64,000 nucleotides of DNA from Cellulomonas sp. (GTDB lineage: Bacteria; Actinomycetota; Actinomycetes; Actinomycetales; Cellulomonadaceae), in the NCBI RefSeq assembly GCF_017744555.1, contig NZ_JAGIBD010000001.1, forward strand, positions 124,001-188,000, read 5' to 3'. Made by a program: the position numbers and the translations under genes. Positions 41,268 to 49,899 of the stretch are shown here, in pieces. Positions within the stretch are counted from its first letter, which is position 1. The number at the start of each line of letters is the position of its first letter. A model generated the notes under the pieces. That model did no database searches and was not told where the DNA came from. It saw only the letters and a list, made by a program, of their open reading frames with translations.

Positions 41268-43856
41268 GTGGAGGACATCGACGAGATCGTCCGTGAGTTC
41301 CTGGTCGAGAGTCACGAGAACCTCGACCAGCTGGACCGCGACCTCGTGGCGCTGGAGGAGACCCCGGGGGCCCGGGACCTGCTGAGCAGCGTCTTCAGGA
41401 CGATCCACACCATCAAGGGAACCAGCGGCTTCCTCGCGTTCGGCAACCTCGAGCGGCTCACGCACGTGGGTGAGAACCTGCTCGTCGAGCTGCGTGACGG
41501 CAAGCGGACGATGGACCACGCGACGACGGACGTGCTGCTGCGCATGGTCGACACGGTCCGGGCGCTGCTCGCGGTGATCGAGCGCGACGGGACGGAGGGC
41601 GGTGTCGACGTCGACGGCGCGATCTCCGCCATCGTCGCCGTGCAGGAGGGCCGGGCCACCGAGGTCCCGCACCCCCGCGAGGTCCCCGCCGCCGAGGTCG
41701 CGCCGGCACCCGTGGCCGAGGCACCGCCCGCGCCCGCCGTGCCGGCGGTCATCGAGCCCGTGGCTGCCGCCGAGCCCGCGCCGGCCCCCGAGGCGAAGCC
41801 CGCGCCGAAGCCGAAGGCCGCGAAGACGCCGCGCGCGAAGATCGCCAAGCGCACCTCACCGCCGGTCTCCGCGACGGCCGAGCCGCCCGCACCCGTCCCG
41901 GCCGCAGCACCCGCCCCGGTGCCCGCTCCGGTGCCCGCTCCCGTCCCCGCCGACACACCGTTCTCGGTCAACGTCCCGTGGCCCACCGCACCCACGGACA
42001 CCGCTGCCCCCGAGGCACCCGCGGCGGCGACCGACCTCGACGCCGCGCTCGCCACGGCGGCCGCGCAGGCGCTCGCCACCGCGGCCGCGGCCGCGCTGGA
42101 GCCGGTCGCCGAGTACGTGCCGGTCAAGGAGCTGTCGCCGACTCCGCTCGAGGAGGTCGGCCAGCTGCGCACCGCGGCGGAGTCCTCGATCCGCGTGGAC
42201 GTCGACCTGCTCGACCAGCTCATGCGCCAGGTCGGCGAGCTCGTCCTGGCCCGCAACCGGCTCAGCCGCCTCGCGGGTGCCGCGCAGGACGCGGACCTGG
42301 CCCGGTCGGCGCAGCAGATCAACCTCATCGCCTCGGAGCTGCAGGACGGCGTCATGCGCACGCGCATGCAGCCGATCGAGCACGTGTGGTCGAAGATGCC
42401 GCGCGTCGTGCGCGACCTCGCGGCGGCGTGCGGGCGCGAGGTCCGCCTCGAGCTGACCGGTGGTGACACCGAGCTCGACCGCGGCCTGCTCGAGGCGGTC
42501 AAGGACCCGCTGACGCACCTGGTCCGCAACGCGGTGGACCACGGCATCGAGTCGCCCGCGACACGCGTCGCGGCCGGCAAGCCGTCGCAGGGCCTGCTGG
42601 AGCTGCGCGCGTCGCACGCGGGCGGCCAGGTGGTCGTCGAGGTGCGGGACGACGGCGCGGGCATCGACCCGGCGAAGGTCGCCGCGAAGGCCGTCTCGAA
42701 GGGGCTCCGCACGCAGGAGCAGGTCAACGGCATGAGCACGGGCGACCTGCTCAACCTGCTGTTCCTGCCGGGCTTCTCGACGGCGGAGGCCGTGACGAAC
42801 GTGTCCGGCCGCGGTGTCGGCATGGACGTGGTCCGCACGCGCGTCGAGGCGATCGGCGGCACGGTCGACGTCGAGTCGACCATCGGCGTCGGCACGGTGT
42901 GGCGGCTGCGGATCCCGCTGACGCTCGCGATCCTCCCGGCGCTGACCGTCGAGGTCGAGGGCGACGTGTACGCGGTGCCGCAGGTGCACGTGCTCGAGCT
43001 CGTCGCGCTCGACTCGGCCCGTTCGGAGTCGGCCATCGAGTACGTGCAGACCGCACCGGTGTACCGGCTGCGCGGCGAGCTGCTGCAGCTCGTGTCGCTG
43101 TCCGAGGTGCTCGGTCTGGGCCGGGGCGAGGCGCTGGAGAAGGCCGACGGCGTCATCGTCGTCGTGGGCGCGGACGACAACCGCTTCGGGCTGCTCGTCG
43201 ACCGTGTGCTCACCACCGAGGAGATCGTGGTGACGCCGCTCGCGTCGCAGCTCAAGCCCATCGGCATCTACTCGGGCACCACGGTGCTCGGCGACGGCGG
43301 TGTCGCGCTCATCCTCGACATCCAGGCGGTCGCGCGCCGCACGCTGCTCGAGGTCGAGCGCGGCCAGAGCGGCTCGCTGCTCAGCGCCGCCCAGGCGGCG
43401 GCAGCCGAGCAGGTCGAGGCCGACAAGCTGCTGGTCGCGGAGATCGGCGACGACCGCCGCGTCGCGATGCCGCTCGCGTCGGTCGCGCGTCTGGAGCACG
43501 TGCAGTCCGCGGAGGTCGAGATGGTGGGCGGCCGCGAGGTCATCCAGTACCGCGGCACGATCCTGCCGCTCGCGCGGCTCGACCGGCTGCTGGGCGCCCG
43601 CACGGAGGCGGCCGACGAGATGCTCCTCGTCGTCTACACGCGCGGCCAGCGCAGCGTCGGGCTCGTGGTCGCGGAGATCGTCGACATCGTCGAGGACCAG
43701 ACGGACCTGCACTCCGAGATCGACGACCGCGGCCTCATCGGCTCGACGGTCATCAACGGCCGGGTCACCGAGCTGCTCGACGTGCGCGCCGCCGTGCTCG
43801 CCGCCGACGACCAGTTCTACGACGACGCGATCGACGACGAGCGGGAGGTGGCCTGA
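41268..43856 (+). CDS. cheA: Chemotaxis histidine kinase CheA with extra CheW-like domain
   Basis: An 862-residue kinase. P1 (1-110) with phospho-acceptor His47 in IHTIKGTSGFLAF; no recognisable P2 CheY-docking domain, instead an Ala/Pro-rich linker (about 140-290); P3 dimerisation (about 300-365, SIRVDVDLLDQLMRQVGELVLARNRLS); P4 ATPase (LTHLVRNAVDHGIE N-box near 418, DDGAGID near 463, GRGVGMDVV near 515); P5 (about 550-690); and a second CheW-like domain (about 715-850, LLVAEIGDDRRVAMPLASVARLEHV...RSVGLVVAEIVDIVED). GTG 41268 has GGGGAGG six nt upstream. Overlaps cheW by one base. Confidence 0.94.
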   Translation: MEDIDEIVREFLVESHENLDQLDRDLVALEETPGARDLLSSVFRTIHTIKGTSGFLAFGNLERLTHVGENLLVELRDGKRTMDHATTDVLLRMVDTVRALLAVIERDGTEGGVDVDGAISAIVAVQEGRATEVPHPREVPAAEVAPAPVAEAPPAPAVPAVIEPVAAAEPAPAPEAKPAPKPKAAKTPRAKIAKRTSPPVSATAEPPAPVPAAAPAPVPAPVPAPVPADTPFSVNVPWPTAPTDTAAPEAPAAATDLDAALATAAAQALATAAAAALEPVAEYVPVKELSPTPLEEVGQLRTAAESSIRVDVDLLDQLMRQVGELVLARNRLSRLAGAAQDADLARSAQQINLIASELQDGVMRTRMQPIEHVWSKMPRVVRDLAAACGREVRLELTGGDTELDRGLLEAVKDPLTHLVRNAVDHGIESPATRVAAGKPSQGLLELRASHAGGQVVVEVRDDGAGIDPAKVAAKAVSKGLRTQEQVNGMSTGDLLNLLFLPGFSTAEAVTNVSGRGVGMDVVRTRVEAIGGTVDVESTIGVGTVWRLRIPLTLAILPALTVEVEGDVYAVPQVHVLELVALDSARSESAIEYVQTAPVYRLRGELLQLVSLSEVLGLGRGEALEKADGVIVVVGADDNRFGLLVDRVLTTEEIVVTPLASQLKPIGIYSGTTVLGDGGVALILDIQAVARRTLLEVERGQSGSLLSAAQAAAAEQVEADKLLVAEIGDDRRVAMPLASVARLEHVQSAEVEMVGGREVIQYRGTILPLARLDRLLGARTEAADEMLLVVYTRGQRSVGLVVAEIVDIVEDQTDLHSEIDDRGLIGSTVINGRVTELLDVRAAVLAADDQFYDDAIDDEREVA

Positions 43857-44275
43857 TGGCCCGGTACGTGACGTTCACCGTGGCGGACGGCCTCTACGGC
43901 GTCGACGTCCTGCGGGTTCAGGAAGCCCTGCGGGGGCACGAGCGCACGCGCGTGCCGCTCGCCCCGACGGGCATCGCGGGCCTCGTCAACCTGCGCGGCC
44001 AGGTCGTCCTCACGGTCGACCTGCGTCCCCGCCTGGGGCTGCCCCAGCTCGGTGAGGACGCCGACCCGATGATGGTCGTCGTCCAGGTCGCGGGCGAGCC
44101 CGTGAGCCTGCTGGTCGACGAGATCGGCGACGTCGTCGACGTGTCCGCGGACCGCGTCGAGAGCCCGCCGGACACGCTCGACCCCGACCTGCGCAGCCTC
44201 ATCCGCGCCGCGTGCACGCTCGACGACCGGCTGCTGCTGGTCCTCGACGTCGACGAGGCCGCGTCGGCCGCGTGA
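43856..44275 (+). CDS. cheW: Chemotaxis coupling protein CheW
   Basis: A 139-residue adaptor joining receptors to Che[59 protein letters not shown] is the diagnostic first half, followed by the [20 protein letters not shown] strand block. Overlaps cheA by one base. Followed by a 109-nt gap with the mcp promoter. Confidence 0.95.
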   Translation: MARYVTFTVADGLYGVDVLRVQEALRGHERTRVPLAPTGIAGLVNLRGQVVLTVDLRPRLGLPQLGEDADPMMVVVQVAGEPVSLLVDEIGDVVDVSADRVESPPDTLDPDLRSLIRAACTLDDRLLLVLDVDEAASAA

Positions 44276-44314
44276 CCGACCCCGACCGCCGGCGGGACAG
44301 CCTGCCGCGATCTC

Positions 44315-44341
44315 TCACACCTGCGTCGCGCCGACCGATCT
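44315..44341 (+). promoter_or_regulatory. Flagellar sigma promoter of mcp-che operon
   Basis: TCAC-N15-ACCGATCT, with the -10 43 nt before the mcp start. Predicted transcription start about 44348. Confidence 0.7.
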
Positions 44342-44384
44342 GTACGTCGACGGCGACGACCAGTCCCTACCGAGGAGCCCAACG

Positions 44385-46007
44385 ATGAGCAAGACCTCCC
44401 GCGAGAGCGGCGGCGGACGCCGGTTCGCCTTCTTCGCGAACCTGGGCGTCCAGACCAAGATCCTGGCGCTGCTCGGGCTCATGGCGGTCGTCGCCGCCGG
44501 CTCCGGCGCATTTGCGTACGTGTCGCTGAACCGGGCGTCGCAGGACGCGCGGGACCTGGCCGAGATCCAGAGCCACGTGTCGAGCGTGCGCAACGACATC
44601 GACACGGGCCAGCTCTACGCGCGCCTGATCGTCGCCCAGATCGCCGCGATCGACAACAAGTCGCTCGAGCAGCAGTGGATCAACAAGCAGACCGAGAACG
44701 ACGCGGCCATGGCGGAGTCGATGGCCGCGTACGCCAAGACGGACGCCGGGAAGTCGGAGACGTTCAAGGCGTTCGTCACGGACTACGAGCAGTGGCTCTC
44801 GATCCGCGACAAGTCGCTCCTGCCGCCTGCGCTCGACGACGACACGACCGCGTACAACGTCAACGTCAAGACGCTGAGCCAGCCGGTCATCGACCTCGTC
44901 AACGCGGACATCGAGAAGCTGCAGGGCGAGACGAACGCGAGCGTGGCCAAGGTCGCGGACGCCGCGACGGCCCGTTCGACGCAGGCGGGCCTGGTCCTCG
45001 CCGGCATGCTCGTCGCCGGTCTGCTCGTGTCCCTGTTCATGGGCTTCAAGACGTCGGCCGGCATCCGGAACTCGGTGTGGGGCGTGTGCCGCGCGCTGAA
45101 CGCCATGGCGATCGGCGACTTCACGATGAGCGTGCCGAACACGTCGCGCGACGAGATGGGTCAGATGGCCGACGCGCTCGCGAAGGCGCAGCGCGGCGTC
45201 CGGCAGACCCTCAAGGGCGTCGTGCAGACGGCCGAGGACGTGGCCGCCGCCGCGGAGCAGCTCTCCGCCGCGTCGAGCCAGGTCTCGGCCGGCTCGGACG
45301 AGACGTCGGTGCAGGCCGGCGTGGTCGCCGCGGCCGCCGAGCAGGTGTCCCGCAACGTGCAGGCGGTCGCCGCCGGTGCGGAGCAGATGGGGGCGAGCAT
45401 CCGCGAGATCGCACAGAACGCGACCGAGGCGGCGAAGGTCGCCCAGGCCGCGACGGGTGCCGCGTCGTCCGCGAACGACTCGGTGTCGCGCCTCGGCTCG
45501 TCGAGCCAGGAGATCGGCAAGGTCGTCAAGCTCATCACGTCGATCGCGGAGCAGACGAACCTGCTCGCGCTCAACGCGACCATCGAGGCGGCGCGCGCCG
45601 GGGAGGCCGGCAAGGGCTTCGCGGTCGTCGCCGGCGAGGTCAAGGAGCTCGCGTCGGAGACGGCCAAGGCCACGGAGGACATCGCCCGCCGGGTCGAGGC
45701 CATCCAGCAGGACACCACGGGGGCGGTCGCCGCCATCGGGGAGATCGGGGCGATCATCGCGTCGATCAACGACTACCAGCTCACCATCGCCTCGGCGGTG
45801 GAGGAGCAGACGGCGACCACGAACGAGATGTCGCGCGGTGTCATCGAGGCCGCGACGGGCTCGGGCGAGATCGCGACGAACATCACGGGCGTCGCGACGG
45901 CGGCGGCGACGAGCTCGCAGGTCCTCACGCAGATGGGCGACTCCGTCCAGGAGCTCGCCCGGATGTCGAACGACCTGCGCGAACGCGTCGCGTCGTTCAC
46001 GTACTAG
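44385..46007 (+). CDS. Methyl-accepting chemotaxis protein
   Basis: A 540-residue receptor. TM1 about 26-46 ([22 protein letters not shown]), an all-helical 155-residue periplasmic domain of 4HB_MCP type, TM2 about 203-222 ([20 protein letters not shown]), HAMP, then the signalling helices with the hairpin tip [37 protein letters not shown] at about 386-422. The C-terminus ends in RVASFTY and lacks a CheR-binding pentapeptide. Only receptor gene in the window, and it starts the cheB-cheR-cheY run, downstream of a one-lobe binding-protein gene that may serve it. Confidence 0.93.
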   Translation: MSKTSRESGGGRRFAFFANLGVQTKILALLGLMAVVAAGSGAFAYVSLNRASQDARDLAEIQSHVSSVRNDIDTGQLYARLIVAQIAAIDNKSLEQQWINKQTENDAAMAESMAAYAKTDAGKSETFKAFVTDYEQWLSIRDKSLLPPALDDDTTAYNVNVKTLSQPVIDLVNADIEKLQGETNASVAKVADAATARSTQAGLVLAGMLVAGLLVSLFMGFKTSAGIRNSVWGVCRALNAMAIGDFTMSVPNTSRDEMGQMADALAKAQRGVRQTLKGVVQTAEDVAAAAEQLSAASSQVSAGSDETSVQAGVVAAAAEQVSRNVQAVAAGAEQMGASIREIAQNATEAAKVAQAATGAASSANDSVSRLGSSSQEIGKVVKLITSIAEQTNLLALNATIEAARAGEAGKGFAVVAGEVKELASETAKATEDIARRVEAIQQDTTGAVAAIGEIGAIIASINDYQLTIASAVEEQTATTNEMSRGVIEAATGSGEIATNITGVATAAATSSQVLTQMGDSVQELARMSNDLRERVASFTY

Positions 46008-46015
46008 TCCTGCGC

Positions 46016-46037
46016 GGGGGCGCCCTCGGGCGCCTCC
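46016..46037 (+). terminator. Hairpin after mcp
   Basis: GGGGGCGCCC pairs with GGGCGCCTCC (9 of 10 positions) around a 2-nt loop, 9 nt after the mcp stop. Probably an attenuating terminator that lowers expression of the downstream che genes relative to the receptor; no promoter is evident in the following 55 nt. Confidence 0.6.
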
Positions 46038-46092
46038 GGGCACGACGTCACCGCAGGTCACGGACGACCTGACGGACACGAGGGAGACAGGG

Positions 46093-46548
46093 ATGTCGCG
46101 ACGAGGAGCATGCGCGGCGCTGGTCGCGGTCGCTGTGGCGGCTGCGTTCGCGGGCCGCCAGGGCGGAGGAGCCATGTCGCCGGAGGCTGCGGCTCAGCTC
46201 ACCCGCACGCAGCTCGTCGGGATCTCCCTGCCCAGCAGTACCGGACCGCACGACCGTGCGGACGGAGAGGACCTCACGCACCGCCTCACGTCGGCGGGCT
46301 TCGGGGTCCGGACGGACTACGCGGGGGACGACCCCGGGACTCAGGTGGCTCAGGTGCGTGCGATGCTCGACGACGGCGCGGACGCGCTCGTCGTGGGTGC
46401 CGTGGACCGCACGGTGCTCACCGAGGTGCTGGCGATGGCCGAGCTGGCCCACGTCCCCGTCGTCGAGCACGACGGGGACGGCCGGTCGCAGGAGACCGTC
46501 GCGTCCGTCCGCTCGCTCCTGCGCGCACAGACCGGGGCACGCGCATGA
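46093..46548 (+). CDS. One-lobe ChvE-like sugar-binding protein in che operon
   Basis: A 151-residue protein with a hydrophobic export-type N-terminus (ACAALVAVAVAAAFAG) followed by what reads as the N-terminal lobe of a ChvE/RbsB-type periplasmic sugar-binding protein: LVGISLPSSTGPHDRADGEDLTHRLTSAGFGVRTDYAGDDPGTQVAQVRAMLDDGADALVVGAVDRTVLTEVLAMAELAHVPVVEHD. The normal second lobe (another 180 residues) is absent; the stop overlaps cheB by 4 nt, so the end is authentic rather than a frameshift. No lipobox Cys is visible. Placement between mcp and cheB suggests a ligand- or receptor-coupling part, which is inference. Confidence 0.7.
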   Translation: MSRRGACAALVAVAVAAAFAGRQGGGAMSPEAAAQLTRTQLVGISLPSSTGPHDRADGEDLTHRLTSAGFGVRTDYAGDDPGTQVAQVRAMLDDGADALVVGAVDRTVLTEVLAMAELAHVPVVEHDGDGRSQETVASVRSLLRAQTGARA

Positions 46549-47645
46549 TGCCGATCCGGGTGCTCGTGGTCGACGACTCCGTCGTGGTGCGGCGCATCGT
46601 CAGCGACGTCCTGTCCGCGGACCCGCGGATCGACGTGGTGGGCTGGGCGGCGAACGGCCGGCTCGCGCAGGCCAAGGTCGAGCAGCTGCGTCCCGACCTG
46701 GTCACCATGGACGTCGAGATGCCCGAGCTGGACGGCATCGGCGCCGTCCGGGCACTGCGCGCCTCGGGCCACCAGATGCCCGTCATCATGTTCTCCACGC
46801 TCACGGAGCGCGGCGCGGCGGCGACGCTCGACGCCCTCGCGGCGGGCGCGACCGACTACGTGACGAAGCCGACCGGCATGGGAAGCGTGCGGGAGGGGCT
46901 CGCGCAGGTCGCGAAGGACCTCGTCCCGCGCATCCTCGCGCTCGTCCCGCGCGAGAGCGCGGTCGAGGTGCCGTCGGACCTGCCGGTGCCGCGCGCGAAG
47001 CGCCCGGAGCGGGCGGAGGTCGTCGTCCGCGACGACGCGACGACGCACGGCATCAAGCTCGTGCTCGTCGGTGCCTCGACGGGCGGTCCCGACGCGCTGT
47101 CCCGCCTGCTCAGCGCGTTCACGGCGCCGCCGCGGGTGCCGGTGCTCGTCGTCCAGCACATGCCGCCGGTGTTCACGCGTCAGCTCGCGGCGCGGCTGGA
47201 CCGCCTCGGTCCGGCGCGCGTGCACGAGGCGGTCGCCGACCAGGAGCTGCTGCCGGGCCACGTGTACGTCGCCCCCGGCGACCATCACCTCGTGGTCGAC
47301 ACGCACACGGGCGTGCTGCGCGCGGGCCTCTCGGACGAGGCCCCGATCAACTTCTGCCGCCCGTCGGTCGACGCGCTGTTCCGCTCGGCAGTCCGGGCGG
47401 TGCGCGGCGAGGTCCTCGCGGTGGTGCTCACGGGCATGGGCGCCGACGGCCGGACCGGCTGCGAGGACGTCGTGCAGGCGGGCGGCACCGTCCTGGTGCA
47501 GGACGAGGCGTCGAGCGTGGTGTGGGGGATGCCCGGCGCGGTCGCGACCGCGGGCCTCGCGCACCAGGTGCTGCCGATGGCCGAGATCCCGGCCGCGATG
47601 GAGCAGGTGCTCGACCTCGCGACGGCGGGAGGTGCGACGCGATGA
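46545..47645 (+). CDS. cheB: Chemotaxis methylesterase CheB
   Basis: A 366-residue receptor demethylase. Receiver domain with phospho-acceptor Asp56 (LVTMDVEMPELDG) and KPTG lysine; linker; catalytic domain with Ser178 (VGASTGGPDAL), His205 (VQHMPPVFTRQ) and Asp near 302 (GMGADGRTG). ATG overlaps the preceding gene (ATGATG start pair; the first ATG is used because it gives the 4-nt overlap). Overlaps cheR by 4 nt. Confidence 0.95.
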   Translation: MMPIRVLVVDDSVVVRRIVSDVLSADPRIDVVGWAANGRLAQAKVEQLRPDLVTMDVEMPELDGIGAVRALRASGHQMPVIMFSTLTERGAAATLDALAAGATDYVTKPTGMGSVREGLAQVAKDLVPRILALVPRESAVEVPSDLPVPRAKRPERAEVVVRDDATTHGIKLVLVGASTGGPDALSRLLSAFTAPPRVPVLVVQHMPPVFTRQLAARLDRLGPARVHEAVADQELLPGHVYVAPGDHHLVVDTHTGVLRAGLSDEAPINFCRPSVDALFRSAVRAVRGEVLAVVLTGMGADGRTGCEDVVQAGGTVLVQDEASSVVWGMPGAVATAGLAHQVLPMAEIPAAMEQVLDLATAGGATR

Positions 47646-48655
47646 GCCTGTCTCCCGACGTGTTCGCCTACGTCGCCGACCTCGTGCAGCGCCGCGCCGG
47701 CATCCAGCTCGACACCGGCAAGGAGTACCTCGTCGAGGGCCGTCTGCTGCCCCTGGCCAAGCAGGAGGGTCACGACAAGGTCGACACGTACGTCCGTGCG
47801 CTGCGCGCCACGGAGAAGCCCACGGGCGTGCAGGCCGTCGTCGAGGCGCTCACCACGAACGAGACGTCGTTCTTCCGGGACGGCACGCCGTTCCGGCTGC
47901 TCACCGAGCACATCGTGCCGGCGCTGCGCGGCGCGGACGGCTCGCTGCCCCGGCTGCGCGTGTGGTCGGCGGCGTGCTCGACGGGCCAGGAGCCGTACTC
48001 GATCGCGATGACGCTCGCCGACTGCGTCGGACCCGAGACCGCCGTCGAGATCGTCGCGAGCGACCTCAACGCCGCGGTCCTGGACCGCGCGGCCGCCGGC
48101 GAGTACTCGCGCATCGAGACGAACCGCGGCCTGCCGTCGTCGATGCTCGTGCGCTACTTCGACGCCGACGGCAACGGCTGGCGGGTCCGCGAGCCGCTCC
48201 GTCGTCAGATCACGTTCCTGCGCCACAACCTGCTGGAGCCGCCCGCGTTCGGCGGCCAGTTCGACGTGGTGTTCCTGCGCAACGTCCTCATCTACTTCGA
48301 CCTGCCCGTCAAGCGCCAGGTGCTCGAGCACGTGCTCGCCGCGATCCGGCCCGGCGGGTACCTGGTGCTGGGCGCCGCCGAGACCACGATCGGCGTCGAC
48401 GACGGCTGGGAACGGGTGCCCCTCGAGCGGGGTGCCGTGTACCGGGCGATCCCCAAGGTCCCCGCGTGGGGCCTGACCGGGACCGCGCCGATCCCCATAG
48501 TCCTGCCCACCGCCCGCGGCCCCGTCACCGGGGCAGTCCCACGGACGGCACCCGCCGGTGTCGTCCCGCACGCCAGACCCGCCCCCGTCCCGACCGGGGT
48601 GCCCGCCCCGGTCATCCGCACCACCCCCGCCCCTGTCAGAGGAGAGACCCGATGA
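47642..48655 (+). CDS. cheR: Chemotaxis methyltransferase CheR
   Basis: A 337-residue SAM-dependent methyltransferase: N-terminal helical domain (LVQRRAGIQLDTGKEYLVEGRLLPL), TNETSFFRD, SAM motif WSAACSTGQEPYSIAMTL, and FDVVFLRNVLIYFD. The last about 60 residues are a Pro/Ala-rich tail (PAPVPTGVPAPVIRTTPAPVRG) absent from most CheR proteins. It methylates glutamates of the receptor upstream. Confidence 0.95.
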   Translation: MSLSPDVFAYVADLVQRRAGIQLDTGKEYLVEGRLLPLAKQEGHDKVDTYVRALRATEKPTGVQAVVEALTTNETSFFRDGTPFRLLTEHIVPALRGADGSLPRLRVWSAACSTGQEPYSIAMTLADCVGPETAVEIVASDLNAAVLDRAAAGEYSRIETNRGLPSSMLVRYFDADGNGWRVREPLRRQITFLRHNLLEPPAFGGQFDVVFLRNVLIYFDLPVKRQVLEHVLAAIRPGGYLVLGAAETTIGVDDGWERVPLERGAVYRAIPKVPAWGLTGTAPIPIVLPTARGPVTGAVPRTAPAGVVPHARPAPVPTGVPAPVIRTTPAPVRGETR

Positions 48656-49035
48656 GAGCACTCGTCGTCGACGACTCGCGCACGATGCGCAGGATCGTCG
48701 CCGGGATCCTGGAACGGCAGGGCTTCGAGGTCCTGCAGGCCGAGCACGGAGAGGAGGCGCTCACCGTGCTCACGGAGGACGACCGCTTCGAGCTCCTGTG
48801 CATCGACTGGAACATGCCAGTCATGGACGGTCTCGAGCTCGTGGCCGCCGTCCGCAAGGAACGCAAGTGGCGCAACATCACGATGATGATGGTGACCACC
48901 GAGGCCGAGCAGTCGCAGATCGTGCGCGCCCTTGCGGCAGGGGCGCACGAGTACCTGATCAAGCCGTTCACCCCAGAGGAGCTCCGGGCCAAGCTCGAGC
49001 TGCTCGGACTCGTTTCAGTCAAGGAGCTCGCATGA
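48652..49035 (+). CDS. cheY: CheY-like response regulator, first copy
   Basis: A 127-residue stand-alone receiver: acidic pair Asp7/Asp8 (VVDDSRTMRR), phospho-acceptor Asp52 (LLCIDWNMPVMDG), switch Thr (MMMVTTEAE) and Lys in LIKPFTP. The motif set fits a motor-binding CheY. Overlaps cheR and cheX by 4 nt. Confidence 0.94.
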   Translation: MRALVVDDSRTMRRIVAGILERQGFEVLQAEHGEEALTVLTEDDRFELLCIDWNMPVMDGLELVAAVRKERKWRNITMMMVTTEAEQSQIVRALAAGAHEYLIKPFTPEELRAKLELLGLVSVKELA

Positions 49036-49499
49036 GTGCAGAGGTCGAGGTCGACCAGGTCCTGGTCATCGCCCGGGACATCTTCTCGTCGATGATCGAC
49101 GGTGAAGCCGGGTTCCTGGAGTCGTGGGTCGGAGAGCCCCCCGTGCTCGAGGACCCCGTCGTGGCGTGGGTGGACCTGCGTGGTCCGTGGTCGGGTCGCG
49201 CCGCGCTGCGCACCGAGACGCCCACCGCGCACAACCTGTCCCGGGCGCTGCTCGGGATGGACGCCGAGGAGGAGGTCTCGCACGCCGACCTCGCCGACGC
49301 GGTCGGTGAGCTCGCCAACGTGGTCGGCGGCAACGTCAAGGCGCTGCTCCCCGAGGGTGGCAAGCTCGGCCTGCCCGAGGTCGCCGCCGAGCTGCCCCTC
49401 ACGGCCGACGCGGTGCTCATGCACGGTGTCGCGCTCGCGTGGCGCGGCCGCCCGCTCGTCGTCGAGATCTGGGCCATCCCGACCGTCGACCAGCCGTGA
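49032..49499 (+). CDS. cheX: CheX-type CheY-P phosphatase
   Basis: A 155-residue protein of CheX fold. The catalytic ExxN motif is Glu93-Leu-Ala-Asn96 within DAVGELANVVGGNVKALLPEGGKLGLPEV. It dephosphorylates CheY-P and so ends the signal. It follows the first cheY with a 4-nt overlap, the usual CheX context in Gram-positives. Confidence 0.9.
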   Translation: MSAEVEVDQVLVIARDIFSSMIDGEAGFLESWVGEPPVLEDPVVAWVDLRGPWSGRAALRTETPTAHNLSRALLGMDAEEEVSHADLADAVGELANVVGGNVKALLPEGGKLGLPEVAAELPLTADAVLMHGVALAWRGRPLVVEIWAIPTVDQP

Positions 49500-49536
49500 A
49501 GCACCTCGCGGCACGCACCTTGGAAAGGAGTTCAGC

Positions 49537-49899
49537 ATGATTCGCGTCCTCGTGACCGACGACAGCCGCGTGATGCGCCAGATCGTGATCCGCACGCTGC
49601 GCCAGGCCGGCTACGACTGGGACGTCCGTGAGGCGGCCGACGGCGCCGAGGCGCTCGAGGCGGTCCGTGCCGACGAGCCCGACGTGGTGCTCTCCGACTG
49701 GAACATGCCGAACCTGAACGGCATCGAGCTGCTCCAGCAGCTCCGTGCGGAGGGTTTCGAGACCCCGTTCGGGTTCGTCACGTCGGAGAGCTCCGAGGAG
49801 ATGCGTGCGACCGCCGAGGCGGCCGGGGCGCTCTTCCTCATCTCGAAGCCCTTCACCCCGGAGTCCTTCCGGGAGGTCATCGAGCCGGTGCTCGCATGA
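49537..49899 (+). CDS. cheY: CheY-like response regulator, second copy
   Basis: A 120-residue receiver with phospho-acceptor Asp54 (VVLSDWNMPNLNG) and KPFTP lysine, only loosely similar to the first copy (VVDD replaced by VTDD). GGAAAGGAG ribosome site, the strongest in the che cluster. Two receivers are often a motor-binding CheY and a phosphate sink or a second output; which is which is unknown. Its stop overlaps the following gene by 4 nt. Confidence 0.9.
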   Translation: MIRVLVTDDSRVMRQIVIRTLRQAGYDWDVREAADGAEALEAVRADEPDVVLSDWNMPNLNGIELLQQLRAEGFETPFGFVTSESSEEMRATAEAAGALFLISKPFTPESFREVIEPVLA

